Origin: Portulaca oleracea
Taxonomy: Eukaryota > Streptophyta > Magnoliopsida > Caryophyllales > Portulacaceae
Length of the DNA: 64,000 bases
NCBI GenBank assembly: GCA_029582165.1
Contig: CM055891.1
Location: 32,900,832 to 32,964,831 of the forward strand
Direction of reading: 5' to 3'
The translations under genes and the position numbers were made by a program. Every line of letters begins with the position of its first letter. The stretch's first letter is position 1. Below the pieces are notes generated by a model, which made no database searches, had not been told where the DNA came from, and saw nothing but the letters and a program-made list of their open reading frames with translations. Shown piece by piece: positions 30,891 to 43,459 of this stretch.

Positions 30891-31253
30891 GACGGTGTTA
30901 TTTCCCCACCAAACCCACCTCGGAAGCCTACTACGGCTTCCCAGAACCGCATTATCTGAAATCTCAAGGGATCCTGGTGGCGGGATTAGAAATCTTCAAT
31001 GACTGTGCTGTCGCCACGACCGCTACATTCATCCCGCCCAAGAGGAGCCGTCCACCTTTGGAATGGACTCACCTCGCTGGAGGTGGCATCCTTGGAAAGC
31101 TCTTCGAACAAGAGGCCCACAAGGAAGAAGCCATCGACCTAGTCATCGCCGCGCTTTCTAACCCGAGCTTTAATCCAAGTCTGCTGATCGGAGAAGATGG
31201 CGGCCAACATGAGATCAACTATGAAGAGAATAAATTCACTCTGTCTGTAGGAT
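30891..31253 (+). pseudogene. N-2 linker fused to knuckle-less gag
   Basis: A 144-residue frame (from 30821) runs from gag (NKYCNFHPRR) straight into YGFPEPHYLKSQGILVAGLE and on to TLSVG. In alpha copies the gag stop intervenes and the YGFPEP part is missing, so beta keeps more linker but has lost the knuckle. Confidence 0.75.
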
Positions 31254-33796
31254 AGTCTGTCCCAAAGGTCATAGAGTCAGGTTCTAGTAGTCCTAAGTTG
31301 GTCGGGGTAAACCTAGAGTCTGTTGATGTACCCATTTCTGCATTTAATAAGATGAACATTTCTGCTTACTCGAGCTATTGTGCCCTTAAAAGAACAATCG
31401 ACTGGTTAGGCCAAGCAACTAGAATGCCTCTCTCTAGACACTTTGTTTTAACCCAGATGAGTTTAATGTGGAATATGGATGAAGAAAGAGCGACGACAGT
31501 TTGAGAGTGTTGAGAAACCCAGATGGGTTTCGTGGCGAAGTTAGAATGCGAAGATCACATGCGTAGACGGCGTCGCAAGGATGCTAGCGAAACCTGCACG
31601 GTTCCACCGACCTAACACCACCGCCGCACGGTTTTGGGCTCAAATCACGATCGTTACCAAACCAGGAACCCAGACGGGTTTTTGGGCCCTTCTGTCACAA
31701 TTTCCAAGCCAGGAACCCAGACGGGTTCGTGGGCCATTGTACTCCCTTCCTCGGCCCATCTGTTGTAGGCCAAAACTCCTTTCGGGCTCTCAACTCGGGC
31801 AGTTTTCCATTGGGCCCGATTATGGTTACGATGCGGGTCCACGAGCTAATTATGCGTCTTCGCTAGCCCTGAAACTGTAGTTCGAATTTACTTAATCATC
31901 TTTTTTTGTTTGGGGAAGAGGGAATGATCCCACCATGTAGGTCGCATATTGCATTACACAAGTTCCACGTCTCCCACCATGTAGATCGCATATTGCATTA
32001 CACAAGTTCCACGTCTCCCATCATGTAGGTCGCATATTGCATTGCATAAGTTCCATGTCTCCCATCATGTAGGTCACATATTGCATTGCATGAGCATCAT
32101 ATCATTTTTAGTCATAAGGTAAAAAAAAAAAAACAACAAATTAAAAAAAAAAAAAAAAGAGTCCTTGACCTTTTCTAAAAATCGACCTTTTTTTCCCGAC
32201 TTAACTTGCTTCACTTAGAAAAATCGGGACGAGATCTCAAAAGTTTTTGAAACCTTTTCCTTCAAACCTTCTGATTTTGAGACAAGTTATAGAAGACGTA
32301 TCTGGCTGCTTTGACTATCTTAGAAGGTATAAATGTGCGTGCCGCAAATCTTTGGGCTAAGCTTAGTTGATTGAGCCCGTCCCGTGAGTCCACATTGCCT
32401 AAAACTTGAATTGATTACTTTCATCAATTCCATGATCCCTTGAGCGACTCACCCATTAGTTGCATCTCTAGAACTTGTTTTGCATCTTGCTTGAGACTAC
32501 ATGTTTGCATAGCACGCTGTGACAAAGTGATTAAGGCATTCAATTTTCTTAAGCTACATAGCCAAATAGCCTTCCCTGCATTGTATTTACCGTTCTTTTT
32601 GCCCCGCCTAGCCTTTGTTCACCTTTTTTTTTCATGATTGAACCCTGACAATACAAGCCTTAGCCTATGATATCCAGTACCCCTTGAGCCTTGCTTGGTT
32701 GGAAGAGAGTCTGTCATTTTTTGGAAGGAACAATTGGTTTGGTGTGAGCAAAATGTGAAGTCTGGGAGAATCTGAAAGTCCCATATCTTGAGTAAATTTG
32801 GTTATGCTGTTCAAAGTCAAAGTTATAATAGAGATTTCTTCTCCCCGATCACCCAAAAAAAAATCAAAAAAAAAAAAATTCAAAAAAAATAAAAGGGCGG
32901 TTAGGGAGGTTCAACTTAAAGTCCAGAAAACTTTGACTCGGTTGTATTCGGTTGAGATGTTTTAGGATGGAAGGTGAAACACTTTGCATACATTAAGTGA
33001 TAAGGAGAGTTTAGAGGATTTCATTGAAAATCAATCCAAGCATGGCTTTTAACTCCTCATTCCCAAATTTTACCGCTCCTTACCCTAGCCTAAGCCCCAT
33101 AACCCAAAAAGTCCTTTTGATTGTCACTTGTGCATTGCATACCAGTAGTGGAGAGAGAGGTTCTTACCAAGCTTATGGTAGTTTGCTTCTATTGGTTTGA
33201 GCATGAGAGAAACTCACATACATATTCAAAATTGAGTGTTTGAGTGTTCATTTCTTCCCGTGAGGTTCGCTCTTCTCGCTAGCTTACGTCCATAACCAAC
33301 CGCAAGATATTTGCATTGTTCTTCGAACGTTGGTGGACTTATGCGTCTGAGTTACTTGTTCTCCCTTAAGATTCGAAAACTTCTTCCTATCTCTTTCGAA
33401 CTGAGTTTTGATCTTGTCCAGATTAATCTTTGTGCTTGCTTGTTAGTTCGACTTTGTGTTGATCGAAAATTCTTTATCCCGAATTGTTTTCAGCAGTATA
33501 TAGAAAGTCATAACTGCGTTGCATAACACCATCATTACATAAGCATTGCATCAACAGTCTGCATTAGTACATGAGTATAGAAAAATGCATTTAGTACATC
33601 ATTGCATAGCATTGTCCTAAGTACATAGCAAGGAGTCGTGTATAGCATAGCATAAGAACCCTGCAGACGCATCGTTCTCAGTCGTCATCACGCCAGACCT
33701 CTGTGTCGCCACCGCCACTAGCGTTATCAGCTCTATGGACCCCGCTTCCACCAGATCCGAAGTAAGTGTCCCACTGGTAGTAAGAGGAGTCTACCA
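31254..33796 (+). other. N-2 noncoding 3' region
   Basis: Includes the beta-specific insertions, four 44-bp units (31935-32100), the conserved central stretch and the aORF2 tail (33685-33796, antisense). The mini-intron and the block before it are deleted. Confidence 0.7.
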
Positions 33797-34640
33797 CTGG
33801 TAGGGCCTTCACAATGCGACGAGGGCCATTGTCGGGCCTTCACAATGCGACAAGGGCCATCATCGGGCCTTCACAATGCGATGAACATCACATCTACATC
33901 GGCGCAGGACCCAGCTTCCAAGCGTCAACAGCGGCTATCGTCGGGCCTTCACAATGCGACGAGGGCCATTGTCGGGCCTTCACAATGCGACAAGGGCCAT
34001 CATCGGGCCTTCACAATGCGATGAATGTCATATCTACAACGGCGCAGGACCCAGCTTCCAAGCGTCGGCCAATGCTATCGTCGGGCCTTCACACGCGACG
34101 AGGGCCATTGTCGGGCCTTCACAATGCGACAAGGGCCATCATCGGGCCTTCACAATACGATGAACATCATATCTACATCGGCGCAGGACCCAGCTTCCAA
34201 GCGTCAACAGCGGCCATCGTCGGTCCTTCACAATGCGACGAGGGCCATTGTCGAGCCTTCACAATGCGACAAGGGCCATCATCGGGCCTTCACAATGCGA
34301 TGAATGTCATATCTACAACGGCGCAGGACCCAGCTTCCAAGCGTCAACAGCGGCCATCGTCGGGCCTTCACAATGCGACGAGGGCCATTGTCGTTCCTTC
34401 AAAATGCGACAAGGGCCATCATCGGGCCTTCACACTGCGATGAACATCACATCTACATCGCCAGACTTCCAAGCGTCAGCGGCGGCCATCGTCGGGCCTT
34501 CACAATGCGAGGGCCATCGTCGCGCCTTCACAATGCGACAAGGGCCATCATCGGGCCTTCACAATGCGATGAACATCATATCGACATCGACGCAGGACCT
34601 AGCTTCCAAACGTCAACCAGCTTCAGAACAGGCTTCTGAT
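33797..34640 (+). repeat. 31-bp minisatellite array of N-2
   Basis: 31-bp units in pairs or triplets separated by an approximately 78-bp spacer (ACATCACATCTACATCGGCG...CAAGCGTCAACAGCGGCCAT), giving a higher-order period of about 140 bp. Stop-free frames in all three phases are a by-product of the repeat. Confidence 0.88.
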
Positions 34641-34709
34641 TCATATCCAAGATCATCAAGACTACTTTGATCATCGTTTTACTCAAACTCGATCAAAGTG
34701 GGGGCTATC

Positions 34710-35507
34710 TGTAGACGCTGAATTTTGTATCTATTTTATTTTCTTTTTTAGTGTCAGTTTTAGAAAATAGGCTAACCGATAAATGGCACGCAAGCCTCTT
34801 TCCACCGAAAACTCCAAAAAAATATACAAAGCCCAAATCCGGAACGGTTGGTTCGGCGCGAGCTCAGCTCAACACCACAGAACCCGTCAGGTTCGATGGC
34901 CGAGCTCAGCTCCAACATCACAGGAACCCGTCTGGGTTCCTGGGCCCGAGGCCCGTTTTCCTTCCAGGAACCCGTTTGGGTTTCCTGTTGATTCCCACGC
35001 CGCGGCTAACCTAGCCTCCAAACCATAAAACTAACACTAATTCCCCCATATAAATACCCACCATTCATCACCCACAAAACACACCCCGGAAGATACTAGG
35101 AGTATTGACACTAGTATATTCTTTCTCTCTTCTCCCTCCTTTGCGTGCTTTATTTTAAAGGTTAGCGTAGTTTTTTTTGTATTTTTGTACATAGTGTAAT
35201 CTTACGTGTTCTTGTATCTTTTCTTTTCTTTTCCTGCATGACATTAATGATAAATCTATGAAATTTATTCAATTCCTCCCCCTTTTTTCAAATCTGTCGC
35301 TTTAATTTAATTCTAGTAGAGTCTATTCGTTTGAATAGGCGGGTTTGATGATTTTTATCGTCAAATTCGTAACCTTACCCCTGAATCCGTCTTTGGATTC
35401 GTAGGCCGGAGTCTCTTTTTCAATGGTTTGTTGTTTTATCCTTAAATTCAACTGGCGACTCTAACCCTTCAATTTATTTTTCCCCGAAAACTTTTTTCAT
35501 ATTTTTC
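34710..35507 (+). repeat. 3' LTR of N-2, truncated, type II
   Basis: Preceded by PPT AAAGTGGGGG and CTATC. TATA at 35049, start-site hairpin with a mismatch (GAAGATACT), stem 1 CTATTC/GAATAG. The LTR stops near 35507 in the U5 region, where unrelated pieces begin. Confidence 0.9.
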
Positions 35508-35620
35508 GCATTGTGAAGGCCCTCTGAAAATCCGTCGCATCACTTGGAGGAATTCCTGAGGCTGGCTCCCCTCCATAAGGTAGATGAAGGTCTCTACACC
35601 ACAGTCTTCCCTTCCACTGT
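35508..35620 (+). other. Chimeric knot between plus and minus arrays
   Basis: About 15 bases of minisatellite in minus orientation (GCATTGTGAAGGCCC) join about 100 bases of gag in plus orientation (ATCACTTGGAGGAATTCCTG...), then an LTR in minus orientation. Confidence 0.75.
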
Positions 35621-36870
35621 ACCGTGATCTTTTCGCGGCGCTACTCAAAAGAGGAGTTCTCTTTTTTAAATTGGGAGCCGACTAGGATTGCTTACCCTTA
35701 ATTAAGGTTGAACTATTAAGGATGCTTGGTTAACAAGTTAATTTACCCCGAAACTCAATTTTCTTAAAAAAGACAAAAAGAGAAAGAAAAGAAAGAAAAA
35801 AAAAAGAAAAAAAGAAAGAAAAGAAGGAACCCGGCTGGGTTCAAAGAGAGAAAAACAAAAAAAAAGAAAAATAAGCTGGGAACCCGTCTGGGTTCCAACA
35901 GGCCAAGCAAGGGGAAACAAAACACCCAGGAACCCGTCTGGGTTCCAACAGGCCAAACAAAGGGAAAAAAAAGGCTAGGAACCCGTCTGGGTTCCTGCCT
36001 CTGGCTCGGGGTGAATACAAGACGGGGAAACCCGTCTGGGTTCTCTGTCACGAGAAGAAGAAATAAAAAAAAGGTTTTCGGGGAAAAAAAAGGGTTAGAG
36101 TCGCCAGTTGAATTTCAGGATAAAACAACAAACCAATAAAAATAGACTCCGGCCTACGAACCCAAAGATGGATTCGGGGGTAAGGTTACGGATTCGACAA
36201 TAAAGATCGTCAAACCCGCCCGTTCAAACGAAAATCTGTAGACCCCGAAAAAATCTACCGATCTTTTCGCGGCGCTACTCAAAAGAGGAGTTCTCTTTTT
36301 TAAATTGGGAGCCGACTAGGATTGCTTACCCTTAAATAAGGTTGAACTATTAAGGATGCTTGGTTAACAAGTTAATTTACCCCGAAACTCAATTTTCTTA
36401 AAAAAGACAAAAAGAGAAAGAAAAGAAAGAAAAAAAAAAGAAAAAAAGAAAGAAAAGAAGGAACCCGGCTGGGTTCAAAGAGAGAAAAACAAAAAAAAAG
36501 AAAAATAAGCTGGGAACCCGTCTGGGTTCCAACAGGCCAAGCAAGGGGAAACAAAACACCCAGGAACCCGTCTGGGTTCCAACAGGCCAAACAAAGGGAA
36601 AAAAAAGGCTAGGAACCCGTCTGGGTTCCTGCCTCTGGCTCGGGGTGAATACAAGACGGGGAAACCCGTCTGGGTTCTCTGTCACGAGAAGAAGAAATAA
36701 AAAAAAGGTTTTCGGGGAAAAAAAAGGGTTAGAGTCGCCAGTTGAATTTCAGGATAAAACAACAAACCAATAAAAATAGACTCCGGCCTACGAACCCAAA
36801 GATGGATTCAGGGGTAAGGTTACGGATTCGACAATAAAGATCGTCAAACCCGCCCGTTCAAACGAACGGA
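35621..36870 (-). repeat. 634-bp tandem duplication of LTR U5 sequence
   Basis: Sequence at 35621-36236 recurs at about 36255-36870, offset 634, nearly base for base (for example the A-rich tracts at 35764 and 36398). The first copy is an LTR fragment; the second is the end of the complete minus LTR at 36237. Confidence 0.88.
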
Positions 36871-37522
36871 CTCTACTAGAATTAAATTAAAGCGACAGAT
36901 TTGAAAAAGGGGAAGGAATTAGATAAATCTCATAATATTATCATTAATGTCATGCAAGAAACGAAAAAAACAAAGAAAGTACAAAGAAAGCTAATAAGAT
37001 TACGTTATAATAATACAAAAAAAGGCTACGCTAACCTTAAAATAAAGCACGCAATGGAGGGAGAAGAGAAGAGGAATATACTAGTGTCAATACTCCCAGT
37101 ATATTCCGGTGTGTCCTTTGTGGGTGATGAATGGTGGGTATTTATAGGGGGGAAATTAGGTTTAGGTTTAGGTTTAGGAGGAGGCTAGGTTGCCGCGCGC
37201 CAGAATCAACAGAACCTGCACGGTTCTGAAGGAAAACGGGCCTTGGGCCCAGGAACCCAGACGGGTTCTGTGGTGAGCTCGAGCCCGCCACCGAACAGAG
37301 ACGGGTTCTGTGGTGAGCTCCATCGAACCTGTGAACCAGACGGTTCTGTGGTGTTGAGCCGAGCTCCGCCCACCAACCTGTGTTCCTGCATTTGGGCTTT
37401 GTATATTTTTTTTTTGGAGTTTTCGGTGGAAAGAGGCTTGCGTGCCATTTATCGGTTAGCCTATTTTCTAAAACTGCCACTAAAAAGAGAAAATAAAATA
37501 GATACAAAATTCAGCGTCTACA
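36237..37522 (-). repeat. 3' LTR of N-3, type I
   Basis: 1286 bp, TGTAGAC...GTCTACA on both ends. TATA on minus at 37139-37146. The PPT (37528-37537, read CCCCCACTTT on plus) lies just outside, proving the orientation. Confidence 0.93.
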
Positions 37523-37654
37523 GATAGCCCCCACTTTGATCGAGTTTGAGTAAAACGATGATCAAAGTAGTCTTGATGATCTTGGATATGAATCAGAAGC
37601 CTGTTCTGAAGCTGGTTGACGCTTGGAAGCTGGGTCCTGCGTCGATGTCGATAT

Positions 37655-38695
37655 GATGTTCATCGCATTGTGAAGGCCCGATGATGGCCCTTGTCGCATT
37701 GTGAAGGCCCGACAATGGCCCTCGTCGCATTGTGAAGGCCCGACGATGGCCGCTGTTGACGCTTGGAAGCTGGGTCCTGCGCCGATGTAGATGTGATGTT
37801 CATCGCATTGTGAAGGCCCGATGATGGCCCTTGTCGCATTGTGAAGGCCCGACAATGGCCCTCGTCGCATTGTGAAGGCCCGATGATGGCCCTTGTCGCA
37901 TTGTGAAGGCCCGACAATGGCCCTCGTCGCATTGTGAAGGCCCGACGATGGCCGTCGTCGCATTGTGAAGGCCCGACGATGGCCGCCATCGCATTGTGAA
38001 GGCCCGATGATGGCCGTTGTTGATGAAGTGTCGCGTATTAGCCCGGCGACGGCTGATGTCATGTATTGTTAAGGCCCGATGACGGCCGCTGGTGGGGAAA
38101 TGTCGCGTACTAGCCCGGCGACGGCTGATGGTGTCATGTATTGTTAGGGCCCGATGACGGCCGCTGGTGATGAAGTGTCGCGTATTAGCCCGGCGACGGC
38201 TGATGTCATGTATTGTTAAGGCCCGATGACGGCCGTTGTTGATGAAGTGTCGCGTATTAGCCCGGCGGTACCGATGGTGTCATGTATTGTTAGGGCGATG
38301 GCGGCCGGTGATGAAGTGTCGCGTATTAGCGGCGGCCGATGGTGTCATGTATTGTTAGGGCCCGATGTGGCGGTGATGAAGTGTCTCGTATTAGCGGCGG
38401 TGATGTCATGTCGCGTATTAGCCCGGCGGTGATGGTGAATGTCGGCGTATTAGCGGCGGCGGCGGTGATGTGAAGTGTCGCGTATTAGCCCGGCGGCGGT
38501 GATGGTGAATGTCGGCGTATTAGCGGCGGCGGTGATGTAAAGTGTCGCGTATTAGCGGCGGCGGCGATGTGATGTGTCGCGTATTAGCGGCGGCGGTGAT
38601 GGGAATGTCGGCGTATTAGCGATGTGAAGTGTCGCGTATTAGCCCGGCGACGGCTGATGTCATGTATTGTTAAGGGCCCGATGACGGCCGCTGCA
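37655..38695 (-). repeat. Minisatellite arrays of N-3 (31-bp and 35-bp types)
   Basis: 37655-38010 is the 31-bp type. 38010-38695 is the 35-bp type whose plus-strand form is CATCAGCCGTCGCCGGGCTA + ATACGCGACATTCAC. Between 38270 and 38640 the units are degenerate and GCGGCGG-rich. Confidence 0.88.
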
Positions 38696-41600
38696 TTTCG
38701 TGCGTTGTTCTGCAAGAAATAAAGAGAGAAGGCATCAGTTTATTTGAAATTCAAAATGGGTCAGAGAATTTACCTGTCGGTTTGTGTCTCGAAAACGGGC
38801 TCGAGTTGAGCATAACTGCATGAGCATAAGCTTGTATTGGGCTCGAAAACAGCCTCGATTGCTTATTTTCGACCCAGCAAACCCGTCTGGGTTTGGTCAA
38901 GTGTTGGGCTCTTCTCCTGTTTTTTCATGAGTCGGGTGAAAAGGCCCGGCCCAGATGGAATAAAAGAAGGCCCACACCTGTCTTTCGTCCTGGCTTTTAG
39001 GCTGATTCGATCCCTTTGCTTGGGCTGCATAGCCCCCAGTTTAGTGGCAGTTCTTGCTAAACCGGGAGTCAATTGATAGTTGTCGTAGTGAGTTGCCCTT
39101 CTTGAATTTTTCCATGGTGGACTTTGTGGACCTAGGCAGACTGTTCCAGCCGATTTGTCCCCTTGCTTGGGCTGCATAGCCCCCAGTTTAGTGGCAGTTT
39201 GATGGTTGCTGTAGTGACTTGCTTCCTTTTTTGGATTCAAACAGCCCCCGGCTTAATGGAAACTCGATTGAATTTTTTTTTCTAAGCCGGCGTCACTCGA
39301 AAATGCAGGCGGTGCCGAAGTGCTGCACCTATCTGGCTCAGGTAGCGATACAGAGGTGGTAGACTCCTCTTACTACCAGTGGGACACTTACTTGATCCGT
39401 GGAAGCGGGGTCCATAGAGTGATAACGCTAGTGGCGGTGGCGCACAGGTGCAGCGTGATGACGATCGAGAACTATGCGTCTGCAGGGTTCTTATGCTAGG
39501 CTATACACGACTCTTTGCTATGTACTTAGGACAATGCTATGCAATGATGTACTAAATGCATTTTTCTATACTTATGTACTAATGCAGACTGTTGATGCAA
39601 TGCTCATGTAATGATGGTGTTATGCAATGCAGTTATGACTTTCTATATATCTTGAAAACAATCGGATAAAGGATTTTCGATCAACACAAAGTCGAACTAA
39701 CAAGCAAGCACAAAGATTAATCGACAAGATCAAAACTCGATTCGAAAGAGATAGGAAGAAGTTTTGAATCTTAAGGAGAGAACAAGTAACTCAGACGCAT
39801 AAGTCCACCAACAGTTCAAGAACAATGCAAATATCTTGCGGTTGGTTATGGGCGTAAGCTAGCGAGAAAGAGAACCTCACAGGAAGAAATGAACACTCAA
39901 ACACTCAATTTTGAATATGTATGTGAGTTTCTCTCATGCTCAAACCAATAGAAGCAAACTACCATAAGCTTGGTAAGAACCTCTCTCTCCACTACTGGTA
40001 TGCAATGCACAAGTGACAATCAAAAGGACTTTTTCGGGTTGTAACGGGGCTTAGGCTAGGGTAAGGAGCGGTAAAATTTGGGAATGAGGAGTTAAAAGCC
40101 ATGCTTGGATTGATTTTCAATGAAATCCTCTAAACTCTCCTTCTCACTTAATGTATGCAAAGCGTTTCACCTTCCATCCTAAAACATCTCAACCGAATAC
40201 AACCGAGTCAAAGTTTTCTGGACTTTAAGTTGAACCTCCCTAACCGCCCTTTTATTTTTTTTTGAATTTTTTTTTTGATTTTTTTTTTTTGGGTGATCGG
40301 GGAGAAGAAATCTCTATTATAACTTTGACTTTGAACAGCATAACCAAATTCGCTCAAGATATGGGACTTTCAGATTCTCCCAGACTTCATATTTTGCTCA
40401 CACCAAACCAATTATTCCTTCCAAAAATGACAGACTTTCTTCCAACCAATCAAGGCTCAAGGGGTACTGGATATCATAGGCTAAGGCTTGTATTGACAGG
40501 GTTCAATCATGAAAAAAAAAGGGTGAACAAAGGCTAGGCGGGGCAAAAAGAACGGTAAATACAATGCAGGGAAGGCTATTTGGCTATGTAGCTTAAGAAA
40601 ATTGAATGCCTTAATCACTTTGTCACAGCGTGCTATGCAAACATGTAATCTCAAGCAAGATGCAAAACAAGTTCTAGAGATGCAACTAATGGGTGAGTCG
40701 CTCAAAGGATCATGGAATTGATGAAAGTAATCAATTCAAGTTTTAGGCAATGTGGACTCACGGGACGGGCTCAATCAACTAAGCTTAGCCCAAAGATTTG
40801 CGGCACGCACATTTATACCTTCTAAGATAGTCAAAGCAGCCAGATACGTCTTCTATAACTTGTCTCAAAATCAGTAGGCTTGAAGAAAAGGTTTTTGAAA
40901 ACTTTTGAGATCTCATCTAGATTTTCCTAAGTGAAACAAGTTAAGCCGGGAAAAAGGTCAATTTTAGAAAAAGGTCATGGACTTTTTTTTTTTTTTTTTT
41001 AACCTTATGACTAAAACTGATATGATGCTCATGCAATGCAATATGCGACCTACATGATGGGAGACATGGAACTTATGTAATACAATATGTGACCTACATG
41101 ATGGGAGACGTGGAACTTATGTAATGCAATATGCGACCTACATGGTGGGATCATTCCCACTTCCCCAAACAAAAAAAGATGATTAAGTAAATTCGAACTA
41201 CAGTTTCAGGGCTAGCGAAGACGCATAATTAGCTCGTGGACCCGCATCGCAACCATAATCGGGCCCAATGGAAAACTGCCCGAGTTGAGAGCCCGAAAGG
41301 AGTTTTGGCCTACAGCAGATGAGGAAGGGAGTACAATGGCCCACGAACCCGTCTGGGTTCCTGGCTTGGAAATTGTGACAGAAGGGCCCAAAAACCCGTC
41401 TGGGTTCCTGGCTTGGTAACAGTGCAGTATTTGAGCCCAAAAACCCGTCTGGCGGTGGTGTCTACGCATGTGATCTTCGCATTCTAACTTTGCCACGAAA
41501 CACTCTCAAACTGTCGTCGCTCTTTCTTCATCCATATTCCACATTAAACTCATCTGGGTTAAAGCCAAGTGTCTAGAGAGAGGCATTCTAGTTGCTTGGC

Positions 41601-41720
41601 CTAACCAGTCGATTGTTCTTTTAAGGGTTCATTGTATTTATTATCAGTATTGGCACAACAGCTCGAGTAAGCAGAAATGTTCATCTTATTAAATGCAGGA
41701 ATTGGTACATCAACAGACTC
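38696..41720 (-). other. N-3 noncoding 3' region
   Basis: Mini-intron at 38710-38773; aORF2 tail readable on plus at 39335-39510 (GSGSDTEVVDSSYYQWDTY); conserved stretch; 44-bp units near 41030-41150; hairpin motifs 41340-41460; pol scar near 41590-41670. No credible gene. Confidence 0.7.
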
Positions 41721-41780
41721 TGGGTTTACCCCGACCAACTTAGGACTGCTAGAACTTGACTCTATGACCTTTGGGACAGA

Positions 41781-42059
41781 CTATCCTACAGACAGAGTGA
41801 ATTTATTCTCTTCATAGGTGATCTCATGGTGGCCACCATCTTCTCCAATCAGCAAACTTGGATTAAAGCTCGGGTTAGAAAGCGCGGCGATGACTGGGTC
41901 GACGGCTTCTTCCTTGTGGGCCTCTTGTTCGAAGAGCTTTCCAAAGATGCCACCTCCAGCGAGGTGAGTCCATTCCAAAGGTGGACGGCTCCTCCTGGGC
42001 GGGATGAATGTAGCGGTCGTGGTGACAGCACAGTCATTGAAGATTTCTAACCCTGCCAC
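41781..42059 (-). CDS. N-3 linker ORF (protease-RT linker remnant)
   Basis: A 92-residue frame, MAGLEIFND to KFTLSVG, identical in layout to 57637-57915. It corresponds to TatA linker residues about 200-300. Whether it is translated is doubtful: gag ends with a stop upstream, and the frame may be open only because it is a recent relic. It keeps PPLEWTHLAGGGIFGKLF. Confidence 0.6.
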   Translation of the reverse strand: MAGLEIFNDCAVTTTATFIPPRRSRPPLEWTHLAGGGIFGKLFEQEAHKEEAVDPVIAALSNPSFNPSLLIGEDGGHHEITYEENKFTLSVG

Positions 42060-42076
42060 TTGGATACCCAGAGACT

Positions 42077-43459
42077 TTAGGTAATGTGGTTCTCCTCGTT
42101 ATTGGGTTTTCGAGACGGGTTTGGTGGAGGAATAACACCGTCTCGGATTAGCCCTTCGATCTTATTTTTTAAAGACCAACATACTTCGGTGTCGTGACCT
42201 CGACTGCGATGGAAGTTGCAGTATTTGTTCCCATCCCACTTCGGAGGCTTAACCTCAGGTTCAGGGGTCGGCAGGGGTAATTGGATGATCCCCTTTTTTA
42301 CCAGCCTTTCCAATGCCCTAGCATAGACATATCCAATGGTGGTAAGAGTCAAACCTCAGTGTATTGCCTTCGTTGGATGGAATTAGTCTCAACAGTTTTA
42401 CGAGGGGCTAGGCGCGCTAGTGGCCCTCTGTTGAGCTAGATCCTTTCCAAGAATGTTGTGTGCTTTTTCATTGTTAGCAGCTTCAATTTGAACACACAAG
42501 TCCTTTAAAGTCTCAAAGTCTTTGATGGATTGGAAACCAAAATGCCGAGTGATGCGGGGATGGATTCCTTGCCTGAAAGTGCTTAGTTGCATCCTAAAGG
42601 GGACAGACTCGTCGATTTCAGATAACATGGAGTGCCATCGCTCGTAATAAGAGAGGAATGATTCATCCTCCTTTTGTTTCAGGGGAGTTAAATCATCCAC
42701 AGTGACCTCCTTTTGCTGCAGGCGACTGAAATGGCTTATGAAGGCTCTGAATAACTCATCTGCGTTGGTCTTAACTTGCTGGGGGAGATTTTGGTACCAT
42801 ACCTTGGCCTTACCTTCTAGAGTGGAAGGGAAGACTGTGGTGTAGAGACCTTCATCTACCTTATGGAGGGGAGCTAGCCTCAGGAATTCCTCTAAGTGAT
42901 GCGATGGATTTTCGGAGGGTCTAAATTTCATGTTTGGCACCTCAACCTTGTCCTTTATCCTCGATACACAATGTTTGGGGATGGCAAAATCCATGCAGGG
43001 GTCGGTGAAGGTTGGATCAGCTTTCATCATCCTTCTAGTGAGCATGTCAACCTTCTCCTCAAGTTTCTTGACGTAAGGGTCCTCCGAAGTTCTAGAGTTA
43101 TTCAGTGCAGATTTGGACCTGACTTCACCAAATGACTTAGGTTTTGGGCCTCCGTTTTTGGACTTGGGGTGACATTCTCCAACCCCATCATCTGCCTCGG
43201 CCTCAGATTCGGTGTCATAATAGTTTTCTTCTTCCTCAAGTCCGATGCCGAGCTTTTTGTTGATCTGTTTAATGGCTTCCAGCACGCCATTCATAGTTTG
43301 TTGATTTTCATTGAACTTCTTTTCCAGTTTCTCATTGGTTCTGTCCTCCTGATCTGCCATGCAGAAAGCAATTGCTTCCTGTATCCTCTCATATAGCCCA
43401 TCAGGTAGCTTGTCACCAGAACTCTCCCCAAAAAGGTTGTGATTAGGAGATCCTGACAT
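42077..43459 (-). CDS. N-3 Gag (one frameshift)
   Basis: ATG at 43459. The first frame runs 353 residues to 42398: a charged, coiled-coil-like N-terminus (NEKLEKKFNENQQTMNGVLE), acidic EEEENYYDTESEAEADDG, then the retrotransposon gag core with LEGKAKVWYQNLPQQVKTNA and ERWHSMLSEIDESVPF. Frameshifts near 42400-42350 put the rest in another frame (42352-42077), which holds the CHHC knuckle CNFHRSRGHDTEVC and ends EENHIT. With N-6 it defines the family's Gag, about 460 residues. Gag would package RNA; no protease or pol follows. Confidence 0.9.

Larger units (their letters stand above)
27606..35507 (+). mobile_element. N-2: gag-only element, beta subfamily
   Basis: LTR, PBS (28794-28812), leader, gag fragment, linker, 3' region, 31-bp arrays, PPT (34695-34704) and a truncated 3' LTR. 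Subfamily beta: it has the two insertions near 31511 and 31567, lacks the gag zinc knuckle, and lost about 28 bases at the pol scar. The aORF2 remnant is fused directly to the minisatellite at about 33797. Confidence 0.88.

Noticed and set aside
35738..36685. Phe/Leu-rich membrane-like ORFs (also 44722-45042, 62803-62997)
   Set aside because: Translations of poly-T/CTTT tracts and the hairpin motif in LTR U5, repeated wherever the LTR is.
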